Source: Planctomycetia bacterium (lineage in GTDB: Bacteria > Planctomycetota > Planctomycetia > Pirellulales > UBA7805). Taken from it: a stretch of 44,497 bases of DNA. Below, piece after piece: positions 32,193 to 41,012 of this stretch; the first letter of the stretch is position 1, and every line of letters begins with the position of its first letter. The DNA lies in contig JAIOQB010000334.1 of the NCBI GenBank assembly GCA_021413585.1, forward strand, positions 1 to 44,497. Direction: 5' to 3'. A program made the translations under genes and the position numbers. The notes under the pieces were generated by a model that was not told the origin of the DNA, made no database searches, and saw only the letters and a list, made by a program, of their open reading frames with translations.

Positions 32193-33578
32193 ATGGCCAG
32201 GCGGTTTTTGTTTTTCTTCCGCAAGAAGCGGGGCTCTCGGGCGACCGGGTCGGAGCGACTCGGCCGGCTCGGCGAGGCGTTGTTCTATACCGCCATTTTG
32301 GTTCTCGGCGGCGCGGCGCTGGCGCTGATCATCTGGACGATGATCGTCCCGCAATGGCGGGCGAACTACGGATTTCGCGAGACGACATGCCGGGTGCTGG
32401 ATGTTCCTTTGCCGGAGGAAAACCACGGCATGGAGTCCACCACCTATCGGCCGCAAGTGCACATCGAATATGTGGTCGACGGCAAAAAGTTCGATAAGCT
32501 GGCGTGGGATCAACTTCGCACCTGGTACAACGACCAGGCCCGCGTAGAGGCGCTGACTAAACGCTTCCGCCCCGGCGAGACGTACAACTGCTGGTACGAC
32601 CCGAACGACCCGGAGCAGGTGGTACTGATCCGGGGCTCGGTGTGGTGGGTGTGGCTGTTGGCGATGCTGCCGGCGGCGTTCTTTGTGTTCGGGCTGATTG
32701 GGTTGGCGCGGAATCGGCTGCAATCGCGCACGTCGCGCGAGCGGCGCTCGGCGCTGGCCAAGCGGGCGGCGAACATGGAACTGTTCGAGCCCCAGCGCCG
32801 CGAGTCCCCCAAATTTCCGACGGTGCCCATCGACGCCGAGTGGCGGAACAGCCCCGGCACCGCGCTGGCGTACCGGCTGCCGATCGCCACCAAGCCGAGC
32901 TGGCAACTCTTTGCGGCCGCCATGTCGTTCCTGGTGTGGAATCTGCTGGCGGCGGTGCTGCTGACGATCGCCATTCGAGGGCATGTGGCGCGGCAGCCCG
33001 ACTGGTTCCTGACGTTTTTCTGCCTGCCGATTGTCGCGGCCGGCGGTTGGTTGTGCTACTACTTCCTGCGGCAATTCCTGATCACCGCCGGAGTGGGGGC
33101 GACGCGGATGGAAGTGAGCGATCATCCGCTGTTGCCCGGCGAGGAATATGAAATTCTTCTTTCCCAGGCGGGGAAGCTGACGTTCAGCTCGCTGGAAGTG
33201 TTTTTGGTGTGCGACGAGCAGGCGACGTATCGCCAAGGGACCGACACCGTGGCCGACTCGCAGCAGGTGTGCCGAATGTCGATCCTCCGCAACGAGCACT
33301 TGCAGATTCAGCCGGGGCTGCCGTATGAAACGCGCTGCAAGTTTCGCGTGCCGGCCGGGGCGATGCATTCGTTCAAGTGCGACAACAACGCGATTTCGTG
33401 GCGGCTGCTGGTGCGGGCGAACGTGGCCCGCTGGCCCGACTACGAGCGCAGCTTTCCCGTGATCATCCATCCGCGCGGCGGAGAAGCAGCGGCCGGCACG
33501 AATCATCAGCCGCACGACGCGGCGGCGGGCGGCGTGTCGCGACAGCCGACTCCAACCAGCGGCGGGCACGACACATGA
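32193..33578 (+). CDS. DUF3592-like membrane protein
   Basis: A 461-residue protein. The ATG at 32193 gives a basic start (MARRFLFFFRKKRGSR). Helix 1 spans about 25-50, then a small beta domain of DUF3592 type (TCRVLDV, YRPQVHIEYVVDGKKF, NCWYDPNDPEQVVL), helix 2 about 149-171, and a helix pair about 238-262 and 270-293. The C-terminal region of about 160 residues (MEVSDHPLLPGEEYEILLSQ; SLEVFLVCDEQATYRQGTDT) looks like an arrestin-type beta sandwich. Its stop overlaps the start of an arrestin-like gene (ATGA), so the two proteins are probably made together. The role is unknown; an inner-membrane assembly is inferred. Confidence 0.75.
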   Translation: MARRFLFFFRKKRGSRATGSERLGRLGEALFYTAILVLGGAALALIIWTMIVPQWRANYGFRETTCRVLDVPLPEENHGMESTTYRPQVHIEYVVDGKKFDKLAWDQLRTWYNDQARVEALTKRFRPGETYNCWYDPNDPEQVVLIRGSVWWVWLLAMLPAAFFVFGLIGLARNRLQSRTSRERRSALAKRAANMELFEPQRRESPKFPTVPIDAEWRNSPGTALAYRLPIATKPSWQLFAAAMSFLVWNLLAAVLLTIAIRGHVARQPDWFLTFFCLPIVAAGGWLCYYFLRQFLITAGVGATRMEVSDHPLLPGEEYEILLSQAGKLTFSSLEVFLVCDEQATYRQGTDTVADSQQVCRMSILRNEHLQIQPGLPYETRCKFRVPAGAMHSFKCDNNAISWRLLVRANVARWPDYERSFPVIIHPRGGEAAAGTNHQPHDAAAGGVSRQPTPTSGGHDT

Positions 33579-33973
33579 ACGACCCACGCGTTTCGCTGCG
33601 ATTGATCGGCGACAGCCGCATTTACTCCCCAGGGCAGACGCTCAGCGGCGAGTATTTTGTCGACACGACCGACCCCCAGGAAATCAAAGCGGTCGAGCTG
33701 TCCGTGCTGTGGTACACGGAAGGGAAGGGGGACGAAGACCTGGCGGTACATCACTTCCAGCGAATCGCCAACGACAACGGCACCGACGTCGACTTCCGGC
33801 TGAGCCAGCAATTCCGCACGGCGCTCCCCAACACGCCATTGAGCTACGACGGCGTGATCGTGCGGATCCACTGGTGCGTGCGAATCCGCGTCTTCATGCG
33901 GCGGGGGCGCGAGGTGGTGAGCGAGCAGTCGTTTCAGTTGGGGATGGTGCCGAGGGCCAGGGCTGTGGAGTAG
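33575..33973 (+). CDS. arrestin-like small protein
   Basis: A 132-residue soluble protein starting at the ATG that overlaps the previous stop by 4 nt. The sequence SLRLIGDSRIYSPGQTLSGE followed by EIKAVELSVLWYTEGKGDED has the strand pattern and PGxxLxG turn of arrestin-N-like or Spo0M-like beta sandwiches, and it resembles the C-terminal domain of the membrane protein encoded just upstream. There is no signal peptide. It is likely a partner that docks on the upstream membrane protein. This assignment is from pattern only; no family name is certain. Confidence 0.65.
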   Translation: MNDPRVSLRLIGDSRIYSPGQTLSGEYFVDTTDPQEIKAVELSVLWYTEGKGDEDLAVHHFQRIANDNGTDVDFRLSQQFRTALPNTPLSYDGVIVRIHWCVRIRVFMRRGREVVSEQSFQLGMVPRARAVE

Positions 33974-33999
33974 TGACATGTGGAATGGCGCAGCATTGC

Positions 34000-34062
34000 A
34001 GAACCAGCAACATCGTCCCTGGTTTTCGCCTCCGTCCGTGTGCCACTGGCTTTGCCAGTGCC
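34000..34062 (+). repeat. CCACTGGCTTTGCCAGTG family, single end, copy B
   Basis: CAGAACCAGCAACATCGTCC, CTGGTTTTCGCC and TGTGCCACTGGCTTTGCCAG match the left end of the elements at 31701 and 37001. The opposite end is absent, so it is a solo or truncated copy, 27 nt after the preceding stop. Confidence 0.8.
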
Positions 34063-34087
34063 TTGCACGACCAACCAGATTTGAATC

Positions 34088-34702
34088 ATGGATACGTTCG
34101 TAATGCCTGAGCCGGAGGCGGTTTCAACGAATCCATTTTCAAGCCGTGCGGTGCGGCCCGGCGCGATGGCGTATTTGTTTCCCGACGGCACGACTTCACG
34201 GCAACTCGTCGAGCGCCTGGCTGCTCATGAGTGGCTGGGGCAAATCATCGGCCCCCACGGCAGCGGCAAGTCGGCCCTGCTCGCTTCGCTACGCCCGGCG
34301 ATTGAAGCCGCCGGCCGGCGCGTAGTGCAGTTCACGTTGCACGACGGCGAGCGCCGGATGCCGGCCGAGTTTCGCGAGGTGAAGGACGCCGCCAACTCGG
34401 TTGTGATTGTCGTCGATGGCTACGAGCAACTCGGCCGTCTCAGCCGCTGGCACCTGCGGCGGCGGTATCGAAAGGAATCGTGGGGGCTGCTCGTCACGAC
34501 GCATCGCGATCTCGGCTTGCCAACGATCCTGCAAACGGTCGCCACGCCGGAACTGGCTATTGCACTGGTCAATCAATTGCAATCCTCCGGACCGCAGCTC
34601 GTCTCGGCCGACGACGTCCGCGCGGCATTCGCCCGCAATGCGGGTAACCTGCGGTTGGTACTGATGGAGTTGTACGATCAGTACGAGCGGCGGCGAAGAT
34701 AG
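34088..34702 (+). CDS. small P-loop ATPase (ExeA/AAA-like)
   Basis: A 204-residue protein. After about 45 residues of leader comes LGQIIGPHGSGKSALLASLR (Walker A GPHGSGKS, about residues 57-64), then a Walker B strand SVVIVVDGYEQLGRLSRWHL and an LLVTTHRDLGLP segment resembling sensor 1. The C-terminus is short and basic (MELYDQYERRRR). No DNA-binding or membrane domain is seen. Stand-alone ATPases like this occur beside membrane protein genes in planctomycetes; here it follows the DUF3592-like and arrestin-like genes by about 115 nt, with a solo repeat between. The substrate or partner is unknown. Confidence 0.72.
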   Translation: MDTFVMPEPEAVSTNPFSSRAVRPGAMAYLFPDGTTSRQLVERLAAHEWLGQIIGPHGSGKSALLASLRPAIEAAGRRVVQFTLHDGERRMPAEFREVKDAANSVVIVVDGYEQLGRLSRWHLRRRYRKESWGLLVTTHRDLGLPTILQTVATPELAIALVNQLQSSGPQLVSADDVRAAFARNAGNLRLVLMELYDQYERRRR

Positions 34703-34758
34703 TCGATCTACTTTGCGACAGTTTTTTGATCGACGTCGAGGAACCGTCGGCAGGCTTG

Positions 34759-35178
34759 TCAGCTGAGAGAATTAACCAGAGTGACAAACGGTAGCACCAG
34801 TGAAAGAATCAACCACATACCCGCCAACATGAGGCACACCAGCCCCGAAAATCCGATGGCGGACGAGAGTCGTTTTGATCTTACAATCAAACCGATCGCG
34901 AACCATCCGCAGAACAGGGTACCCATGCCGTAGATGAACCAGGCGTTGAGCGCCAGAAGCGTAATCATCGGCAGCGGCAATTTGAACTCGGCGAAGATCC
35001 GGAAAAATTTAGGCGAGACCAGCGAGAACACCGCGGTTCCCAGCATTGCGAGAATTAACCCAGCGATATTGCTCACCTTGCTGCGCGGAGAGTTCTTTTC
35101 TAATGCAGGCCCACTCGCGGCTGCGTCAGCATCTACCCGTGGCGAAACATAAGGGTTTTGTTGATCGCCTTGGGACAT
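34759..35178 (-). CDS. NPYxSP-type four-helix membrane protein
   Basis: A 139-residue protein from the ATG at 35176-35178. It begins MSQGDQQNPYVSPRVDADAA, carrying the same NPYxSP motif as the protein at 410-1033, then has about four hydrophobic segments: VSNIAGLILAMLGTAVFSLV, LPLPMITLLALNAWFIYGMG, a segment around LFCGWFAIGLIV, and LVCLMLAGMWLILSLVLPFV. The function is unknown. It is convergent with the P-loop ATPase gene, 56 nt apart, and divergent from the Cys-rich protein gene, with 520 nt of DNA between. Confidence 0.75.
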   Translation of the reverse strand: MSQGDQQNPYVSPRVDADAAASGPALEKNSPRSKVSNIAGLILAMLGTAVFSLVSPKFFRIFAEFKLPLPMITLLALNAWFIYGMGTLFCGWFAIGLIVRSKRLSSAIGFSGLVCLMLAGMWLILSLVLPFVTLVNSLS

Positions 35179-35479
35179 GGTGTATCGGTCCGGATCGTTT
35201 CGCGAAATGGTGTTCAACCGCAGTCTATTCACCGCCGGCCGCCGCCGCAATTCTGCCCCCGCGTTGCCATTTCGCCACACGGTTGCATCGCCTCACCATC
35301 ACTCACTCGCAACGGCCTTCACAAGCGTTCCGCGCGCCCTCGCTGAGCGCCGCTGGACCGCTGCAATCACTACTGGCAGTGCCATCAGCCGCCCGCACCG
35401 TTCGGCAGTCGCGGCAGGAATCTTGACCTAGAATTGCGAGAACGATCACCAGCTTGGCCAGTTTTCTTGAGACTGGCGA

Positions 35480-35497
35480 GGCAAGGTGGACCTTGCC
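35480..35497. repeat. palindrome GGCAAGGT-GG-ACCTTGCC
   Basis: Perfect 8-bp arms, followed by a third GGCAAGGT at 35501-35508. It lies in the 520-nt stretch 35179-35699, which otherwise has no gene; part of it is probably the leader of the next gene. Confidence 0.6.
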
Positions 35498-35699
35498 GGC
35501 GGCAAGGTCGTTGCAATCGGCATAGGTTATGCACCGTCCGAACCTTGCCCGACTGTAATTCGCAACCATCTTGTCGCGACGCTAGCTCAGCTTGTTGACA
35601 GGACCGCCAAAACGCGTCACAAAAGAATTCATGCTCATTTCTTAATTCGCGCAACAATTCACCGACAAGCCCTCAAGTTTATTTACGGAGTGACCGACG

Positions 35700-36887
35700 A
35701 TGTTCTCCCGCATGTGGTGTACACGCAAGTGCTGCCTGGTCGTCGCGACCGCGGGCGTGATGGTGGCCATGCTGGCCGCGGCCACGCCGAGCTACGCGAT
35801 TTTCCCCTACTACGATTTCCGCACCGGCACTTGGGTCAGCAATCGTCGCGCGCCGGTCGTTGTCGCGCCGGTGGCCGTTGTTCCGGTGATGGCTCCTCCC
35901 ATGATGACCGCGCCGGCCATGGCCGCGCCGCCGTGCGGCAATCCGTGTGGAGCGCCCGCGTGCTCGCCTTGCTCAAATCCTTGTGCCGCGTGCAGCGCGC
36001 CGGCCGCAGTGACCGCTTGTTACACGCCGCCGACAACGTGCTGCGCCCCTGTGGTGACGTACTCGCCGGTGGTCAGCTATGTCCCTGAGACCGCGTACCG
36101 GACGCAGATGGTCAGCGTGCCAGTGACCGCTTACCAACCCGTTGCCGGGTGCGGTCCGTGCGGCAATGCGGTGACGTCGTACATGCCGGTGACGACGTAC
36201 GTGACGCAGATGCAGCAGGTGCCGTACACGGCGTATCGTCCGGTGACGAGCTATGTCGCTTCCGCTCCCGCTTGCCCGACTTGTCCCACCAACGAGTGTG
36301 CCACTTGCCCGACTGGCGGTTGTGCCACGGGTGCTTGTGCCGCCGGTGGCTGTGCGACGGGCGCTTGTCCGAATGGAAATTGTGCCACGGGGATTGCTCC
36401 GGCCAGTGCCGTGGAACCCGCCCCCTCGCTCTCCCCCTCCGCCGCCGGCCCCACGCCCGCCGCGGATCCGAACCCGGCTCAGCCTGTGCCCGCGGAACCC
36501 ACACCATCGCTGTATGGAAATCCGCCGCAGGCCCAGAGCGTTCGCCCGATGAATCCAATGAACACAATGCCGAGCAACTCGGCCTATCGTCCGCAGCCGC
36601 AGCCGATTCAACAGCCGATAGCCGCGCCGCCGAACTACGCACCGCTGAATCTTTCCGCTCCGATCACGGCCCCGGCCAATGCCGATCCGATCGCGCCGAC
36701 TGAAAAGAGCGTGAATGAAGGCAACATGAAGCCCGTCACCGCGCCGCAGTTGCTCAACCCGAACGACAAGACCGCGTCGCTCTCAGGCACGATCACGCCT
36801 GTGAATAGCATGGCATCCTGGACCGAAGTGTCGGTGCCGTCGAATCGCCCGCTGGACGACAGCGGCTGGCACTCGGCCACGCGGTAG
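35700..36887 (+). CDS. secreted Cys-rich repeat protein (YTV-like)
   Basis: A 395-residue exported protein. The ATG at 35700 has ACGGAG 10 nt upstream. The signal peptide (CLVVATAGVMVAMLAAATPS) ends near SYA. Residues about 75-110 are Cys/Pro/Ala-rich (CGNPCGAPACSPCSNPCAAC). Residues about 118-190 hold two tandem repeats, YVPETAYRTQMVSVPVTAYQ and YMPVTTYVTQMQQVPYTAYR. Residues about 192-232 have CPTNECATCPTGGCATGAC-type repeats, and the tail is Pro/Ala/Gln-rich. About 20 cysteines lie in the mature part. This layout matches planctomycete Cys-rich wall proteins with YTV-type repeats, so a disulfide-linked surface role is inferred. A strong intrinsic terminator follows. Confidence 0.78.
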   Translation: MFSRMWCTRKCCLVVATAGVMVAMLAAATPSYAIFPYYDFRTGTWVSNRRAPVVVAPVAVVPVMAPPMMTAPAMAAPPCGNPCGAPACSPCSNPCAACSAPAAVTACYTPPTTCCAPVVTYSPVVSYVPETAYRTQMVSVPVTAYQPVAGCGPCGNAVTSYMPVTTYVTQMQQVPYTAYRPVTSYVASAPACPTCPTNECATCPTGGCATGACAAGGCATGACPNGNCATGIAPASAVEPAPSLSPSAAGPTPAADPNPAQPVPAEPTPSLYGNPPQAQSVRPMNPMNTMPSNSAYRPQPQPIQQPIAAPPNYAPLNLSAPITAPANADPIAPTEKSVNEGNMKPVTAPQLLNPNDKTASLSGTITPVNSMASWTEVSVPSNRPLDDSGWHSATR

Positions 36888-36920
36888 TGTGACGCAAACA
36901 ATCTCCGGCGACCCACGCCA

Positions 36921-36954
36921 GTCCCTCCGACCGCAAGGCCGGGGGGACTTTTTT
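36921..36954 (+). terminator. intrinsic terminator after the Cys-rich gene
   Basis: GTCCCTCCGACC pairs with GGCCGGGGGGAC around a GCAA tetraloop (one G-U, one mismatch), followed by TTTTTT. It begins 34 nt after the stop. It is the only classical stem plus U tract found in the window. Confidence 0.85.
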
Positions 36955-37000
36955 GCGCTCCAGCTCTCGCTGCGGACAAAGTCGGCAAATCCAACACGCT

Positions 37001-37193
37001 CGTCCCTGGTTTTCGCCCTTTTTCGTATGCCACTGGCTATGCCAGTGCCGGCACCACCAACCCACTCAACACTTCAATTCGATTGTCAGAATTTCAATTT
37101 CCGGGCGGCACGGAAGTGTCTGCCGTCAACAGCACTGGCAAAGCCAGTGGCACACAGACGGGCGAAAACCAGGGACGAGATTGCCGGTGCTGC
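37001..37193. repeat. 193-bp MITE-like element, CCACTGGCTTTGCCAGTG family, copy C
   Basis: Left end CGTCCCTGGTTTTCGCCC..ATGCCACTGGCTATGCCAGT (37001-37056), right end the complement AGCACTGGCAAAGCCAGTGG..GGGCGAAAACCAGGGACGAG (37130-37193). The interior is AT-richer and shares CCACTCAACAC and CAGAATTTC with the element at 31701. The 420-nt stretch 36888-37310 holds only this and the terminator. Confidence 0.87.
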
Positions 37194-37310
37194 AACCATG
37201 GAATGTATTCCTCGTGATGTGTAGCTGGCTGGAATCGCGGCTGCCTCCTCGGTAAACTCGACGCGGAGAGACGAACCGCGTTCCCCCCTGGCCGCATTCC
37301 TTCACCTTCC

Positions 37311-39029
37311 ATGACCAACGCCCGCATCGCCGAAGTCCTCGATCAGATTGCCGATCTGCTGGAGTTTGAAGGAGCTAATCCGTTTCGCGTGCGGGCGTAT
37401 CGCAACGCCGGCCGGGTGGTCCACGATCTGCCCGAAGCGATCAGCGACATTCTCGCCAGCCCCGATCGCAAGCTGACCGACATCGATGGCATCGGCGCCG
37501 ACCTGGCCGAGAAAATCACCACGCTGGTGGGAACCGGCAAGCTGCCGTTTCTGGAAGAACTGCTCGCACGCACGCCCGAGAGCGTGCTCGCCTTGCTGCG
37601 GATCGCCGGCCTGGGGCCCAAGAAGGCGGCGGTGCTGTATAAGGAATTGGGGGTGAAGACTCTCGCCGATTTGAAGGCCGCTTGCGAATCGCATCGCGTC
37701 CAGGAACTCAAAGGGTTTGGCGCGAAAACAGAACAGATCATCCTGGCCGGCATGGAGTTGGCCCAAACCGCCGCCGACCGGATGCTGTGGGCTGACGCGG
37801 ACGCCGAAGCCCAGGCTCTGCTGGCCCACTTCAAGCCGCTCAAAGCTGTCAAGCAAATCGCCATGGCGGGCAGCTACCGCCGTGGACGTGAGACGGTCGG
37901 CGACCTGGACATCTTGGTCGACTCCGACGACATGCCCGCGGTGATGGATCATTTTGCGAAATTGCCGGCGGTCAAGACGTTGGTCGCGCGCGGCGACACG
38001 AAGATGTCGGTCCGGCTCGACAGCGGCCTGGGCGTCGACCTGCGCGTCGTGCCGGCAAAATCATTCGGCGCGGCGCTGCAGTACTTCACGGGATCGAAGG
38101 ATCACAACGTCGTGCTGCGCGGGATGGCCAAAGACCGCGGCCTGAAGATCAACGAATATGGCATCTTCCGCGGCGAAAAATATCTGGCGGGCAAGACGGA
38201 AGAGGAGATCTACGCGGCGCTCGACTTGCCCTGCTTTGCGCCCGAGATTCGCGAAGCGCGGCAGGAGTTCGCCTGGGCAGCGGCTGGCGAGCTGCCCAAG
38301 CTAGTGGAGCTGGCCGACATTCGCGGCGACTTGCACATGCACACCACCGAGTCGGACGGCAACAACACGTTGGAGGAAATGGCTGCCGCGGCCAAAACGC
38401 GGGGATTGAAATACATCGCCATCACCGACCACTCCCAGCGGGCCACAATCGCCAACGGGCTCACGCCCGAGCGGTTGAAAAAACTGTGGAAACGGATCGA
38501 CAAGTTCAACGCCACCGACCCGGGCATTTTGGTTTTAAAAGGCGTCGAGTGCGACATCCTCGAGAAAGGGGGCCTCGACCTGCCGGACGACGTGCTGGCC
38601 GAGGCGGATTGGGTGATCTGCTCGGTACACTACGGCCAGAATCAAACGCGAGCCCAGATCACCGCCCGGATTCTAGAAGCGATCGAGCATCCGCACGTGG
38701 CGGCGATCGCCCATCCGACTGGCCGGCTGATTAACCGCCGCAAGCCGTATGAAGTTGACCTCGAAGCGGTCTTCACCGCCGCCGCGAAGCACCACAAGCT
38801 GCTGGAACTCAACGCCACGCCGCAGCGGCTGGACCTTAGCGACATCCAATGCGCCGCGGCCAAGCGGCACGGCGTGAAGATCGTCATCGGCACCGACTCG
38901 CACCGCGTCGAGTCGCTCGCCCAGATGCGAGTCGGCATCATTCAGGCCCGTCGGGCGGGGCTGACGAAGGAGGACGTGGCGAATACGCGGACGTGGGGGC
39001 AATTGCAGAAGTTGATTGGGAAGAAGTGA
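37311..39029 (+). CDS. polX: DNA polymerase/3'-5' exonuclease PolX
   Basis: A 572-residue family X polymerase of normal bacterial length. Residues about 1-150 form the 8-kDa-like and helix-hairpin-helix region (LTDIDGIGADLAEKI; IAGLGPKKAAVLYKELGV). The polymerase palm shows MAGSYRRGRETVGDLDILVD (about 185-204), with the GS and two catalytic Asp residues, and a third Asp in GLGVDLRVV. The C-terminal PHP exonuclease domain begins near 338 with DLHMHTTESDGNN and continues with AITDHS, GVECDI, CSVHYGQ, AHPTGR and GTDSH, all metal ligands in place. PolX fills short gaps in base-excision repair and can proofread through the PHP domain. It is monocistronic. Confidence 0.95.
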   Translation: MTNARIAEVLDQIADLLEFEGANPFRVRAYRNAGRVVHDLPEAISDILASPDRKLTDIDGIGADLAEKITTLVGTGKLPFLEELLARTPESVLALLRIAGLGPKKAAVLYKELGVKTLADLKAACESHRVQELKGFGAKTEQIILAGMELAQTAADRMLWADADAEAQALLAHFKPLKAVKQIAMAGSYRRGRETVGDLDILVDSDDMPAVMDHFAKLPAVKTLVARGDTKMSVRLDSGLGVDLRVVPAKSFGAALQYFTGSKDHNVVLRGMAKDRGLKINEYGIFRGEKYLAGKTEEEIYAALDLPCFAPEIREARQEFAWAAAGELPKLVELADIRGDLHMHTTESDGNNTLEEMAAAAKTRGLKYIAITDHSQRATIANGLTPERLKKLWKRIDKFNATDPGILVLKGVECDILEKGGLDLPDDVLAEADWVICSVHYGQNQTRAQITARILEAIEHPHVAAIAHPTGRLINRRKPYEVDLEAVFTAAAKHHKLLELNATPQRLDLSDIQCAAAKRHGVKIVIGTDSHRVESLAQMRVGIIQARRAGLTKEDVANTRTWGQLQKLIGKK

Positions 39030-39095
39030 ATTGCCGAGTTTTGACCCGCCACCGCAAGAAATGGTAGAACACCGCATCTCTGAGGAGACCTTCTC

Positions 39096-39443
39096 GTGAC
39101 AAGCTTCGCCGCGTCGCTGACCTCAGACAATAGGCCACAGCCGATGGCTGCTCGATACTGCATCATCCTGCTGGCTTGCTCGACATTGTGCCTCGGAGAG
39201 ACTGGGTGCAGTTGCAGGCCGCAATCGTCGGCTTTCCCAATGAGTGTTCAGACAGTTCGCCGGTTGAATCGGACTAACACCACGCAGATTTCGTTTGAGG
39301 AACGAGGAGGAGATATATTCGTAACCGTCGTCGACAAAGCTGGAGACGGCCACATCCACAAATTGAGTTACGAGGGTAGCTCCAAGCAGCAGACTCTGGA
39401 TCTCCTCAAGCAGAAGCAGAGCGAATTTGAGACACCCCCATGA
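39096..39443 (+). CDS. hypothetical small exported protein
   Basis: A 115-residue protein. The GTG at 39096 has GAGGAG 8 nt upstream; the ATG at 39144 would give a tighter signal peptide but has no ribosome binding site. The hydrophobic stretch ARYCIILLACSTLCLGETGC (about residues 19-38) could be a signal peptide or a lipoprotein signal, although GETGC is not a canonical lipobox. The mature domain is short, with SFEERGGDIFVTVVDKAGDG and a Lys/Gln-rich C-terminal helix. No family is recognised. Confidence 0.6.
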   Translation: MTSFAASLTSDNRPQPMAARYCIILLACSTLCLGETGCSCRPQSSAFPMSVQTVRRLNRTNTTQISFEERGGDIFVTVVDKAGDGHIHKLSYEGSSKQQTLDLLKQKQSEFETPP

Positions 39444-39661
39444 TGCGGCCGCCGCAGCGAACCCATCCACTCATTACAACGCCTTTACAGACGCCGCAGC
39501 GGTCTGTGGTTAGACTGGACGGCCGACATTTATACGGTCCCCGCAGCGAGCGGCTAGAGATGAACGCGTCGATTCAAGATTTCAAAAAGGGCGAACGCGG
39601 TATCCCTGCCGGAGAGCATTCAGTTCAACTCCGCCGTGAGTTCGGTTTGGCGGAGGAATGA
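39440..39661 (+). CDS. doubtful small frame after the exported protein
   Basis: A 73-codon frame whose ATG overlaps the preceding stop (ATGA), which is the only argument for it. The translation is basic and Pro/Arg-rich at first (MMRPPQRTHPLITTPLQTPQ), then polar (NASIQDFKKGERGIPAGEHS). No ribosome binding site beyond translational coupling and no family. The 350 nt 39444-39794 otherwise hold only the sucC promoter candidate. Confidence 0.25.
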   Translation: MMRPPQRTHPLITTPLQTPQRSVVRLDGRHLYGPRSERLEMNASIQDFKKGERGIPAGEHSVQLRREFGLAEE

Positions 39662-39698
39662 GCCTTCGGGCCAATTCTCCGACCCTTGTCGCCGCCCG

Positions 39699-39728
39699 TT
39701 GACCGCCCGCCGCGTGCCGTTCTATACT
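39699..39728 (+). promoter_or_regulatory. candidate promoter for sucC
   Basis: TTGACC (39699-39704), an 18-nt spacer and TATACT (39723-39728), about 65 nt before the sucC ATG. Confidence 0.5.
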
Positions 39729-39794
39729 CCACCGCTTCACTTTTGCTGACGCTGACCACCCTATTGGGCCACGGCTTGTTCCGCGGCTGGTGCC

Positions 39795-40982
39795 ATGAAA
39801 ATTCACGAATATCAAGCCAAGCAAATCCTTCGCGACGCCGGCGTGGCCGTGTTGCGGAACATCGTGGCCGCCACGCCTGATGAAGCCGCCACGGCGTTTG
39901 AATCGCTCGGCAGCCCGGTGGCGGTGGTCAAGGCGCAGATCCATGCCGGCGGGCGCGGCAAGGGGACGATCGCCTCCAATCCCAAGCAGCACGGCGTGCA
40001 GTTGGTTCGCAGCGCGGCCGAGGCTCGCACCGTGGCGGCCAATCTGCTCGGGCAGACGCTGGTGACCATTCAAACCGGTCCGGCGGGAAAGACCGTCAAC
40101 CGCGTGCTGGTCGAAGAGGGGTGCCAGATTGCCCGCGAGCTGTACCTGGGCATCGTGGTCGATCGCAAAGCGGCCCGGCCTGTGCTGATGGTATCAAGCG
40201 AAGGGGGTGTGGAGATTGAAAAAGTCGCTGAAGAAACGCCCGAGCTGATCTTTCACGAGTCGTTCGATCCGGCCGCTGGGCTGGGTGCGTTCCAGGCCCG
40301 CAAGCTGGCGGCCAAGCTGGGGATCACCGGCGCGAGCATCCAATCGGCGGTGAAGTTCATGCAGGGTTTGTGCCGCGTGTTCGTGCAGCAGGATTGCAGC
40401 CTGGCGGAAATCAACCCGCTGGTGGTGACGAAGACCGGCGAACTCGTAGCGCTCGACGCCAAGATGACGTTCGACGACAACGCCCTGTTCCGCCACCCCA
40501 AGCTGCTGGAGTTCCGCGACCTAAGTGAAGAAGAGCCAGCCGAAGTGCAGGCCGCCAACGCGGGTTTAAGCTACGTGAAGCTCGAAGGCAAGATCGGCTG
40601 TCTGGTCAACGGTGCCGGGCTGGCCATGAGCACCATGGACCTGATCAAGCTGCACGGCGGCGAACCGGCCAATTTTCTCGACGTCGGCGGCGGCGCCAAT
40701 GTGGAGCAGGTGACAGAAGCGTTCCGGATTTTGCTTTCCGATAAAAGCGTGAAGGCGGTGCTGGTCAATATCTTTGGCGGCATCATGCGCTGCACGACCA
40801 TCGCTACCGCGGTGCTGGCGGCGTATAAGACCGTGGGATTCAACGTGCCGCTGGTGGTTCGACTGGAAGGAACTGAGGTCGCAGAGGGCCGCAAGATACT
40901 GGCCGACAGCGGCGTGAATATCATCACGGCCACTGACCTGACTGATGCGGCGAAAAAGGTGGTTGCCGCGGTGGCGGCGTAG
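39795..40982 (+). CDS. sucC: succinate-CoA ligase (ADP-forming) beta subunit
   Basis: A 395-residue ATP-grasp subunit of normal length. It starts [20 protein letters not shown], and the ATP-grasp core shows [14 protein letters not shown] and [10 protein letters not shown], followed by [20 protein letters not shown] and, at the C-terminal flavodoxin-like domain, [10 protein letters not shown] and [13 protein letters not shown]. With SucD it converts succinyl-CoA, phosphate and ADP to succinate, CoA and ATP in the TCA cycle. Upstream of it is a fair promoter. The partner sucD lies 496 nt downstream, separated by an unrelated small membrane protein gene, which is unusual. Confidence 0.96.
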   Translation: MKIHEYQAKQILRDAGVAVLRNIVAATPDEAATAFESLGSPVAVVKAQIHAGGRGKGTIASNPKQHGVQLVRSAAEARTVAANLLGQTLVTIQTGPAGKTVNRVLVEEGCQIARELYLGIVVDRKAARPVLMVSSEGGVEIEKVAEETPELIFHESFDPAAGLGAFQARKLAAKLGITGASIQSAVKFMQGLCRVFVQQDCSLAEINPLVVTKTGELVALDAKMTFDDNALFRHPKLLEFRDLSEEEPAEVQAANAGLSYVKLEGKIGCLVNGAGLAMSTMDLIKLHGGEPANFLDVGGGANVEQVTEAFRILLSDKSVKAVLVNIFGGIMRCTTIATAVLAAYKTVGFNVPLVVRLEGTEVAEGRKILADSGVNIITATDLTDAAKKVVAAVAA

Positions 40983-41012
40983 TTAATTGAAGCCGTCGCA
41001 AGCGGGGCGCCC

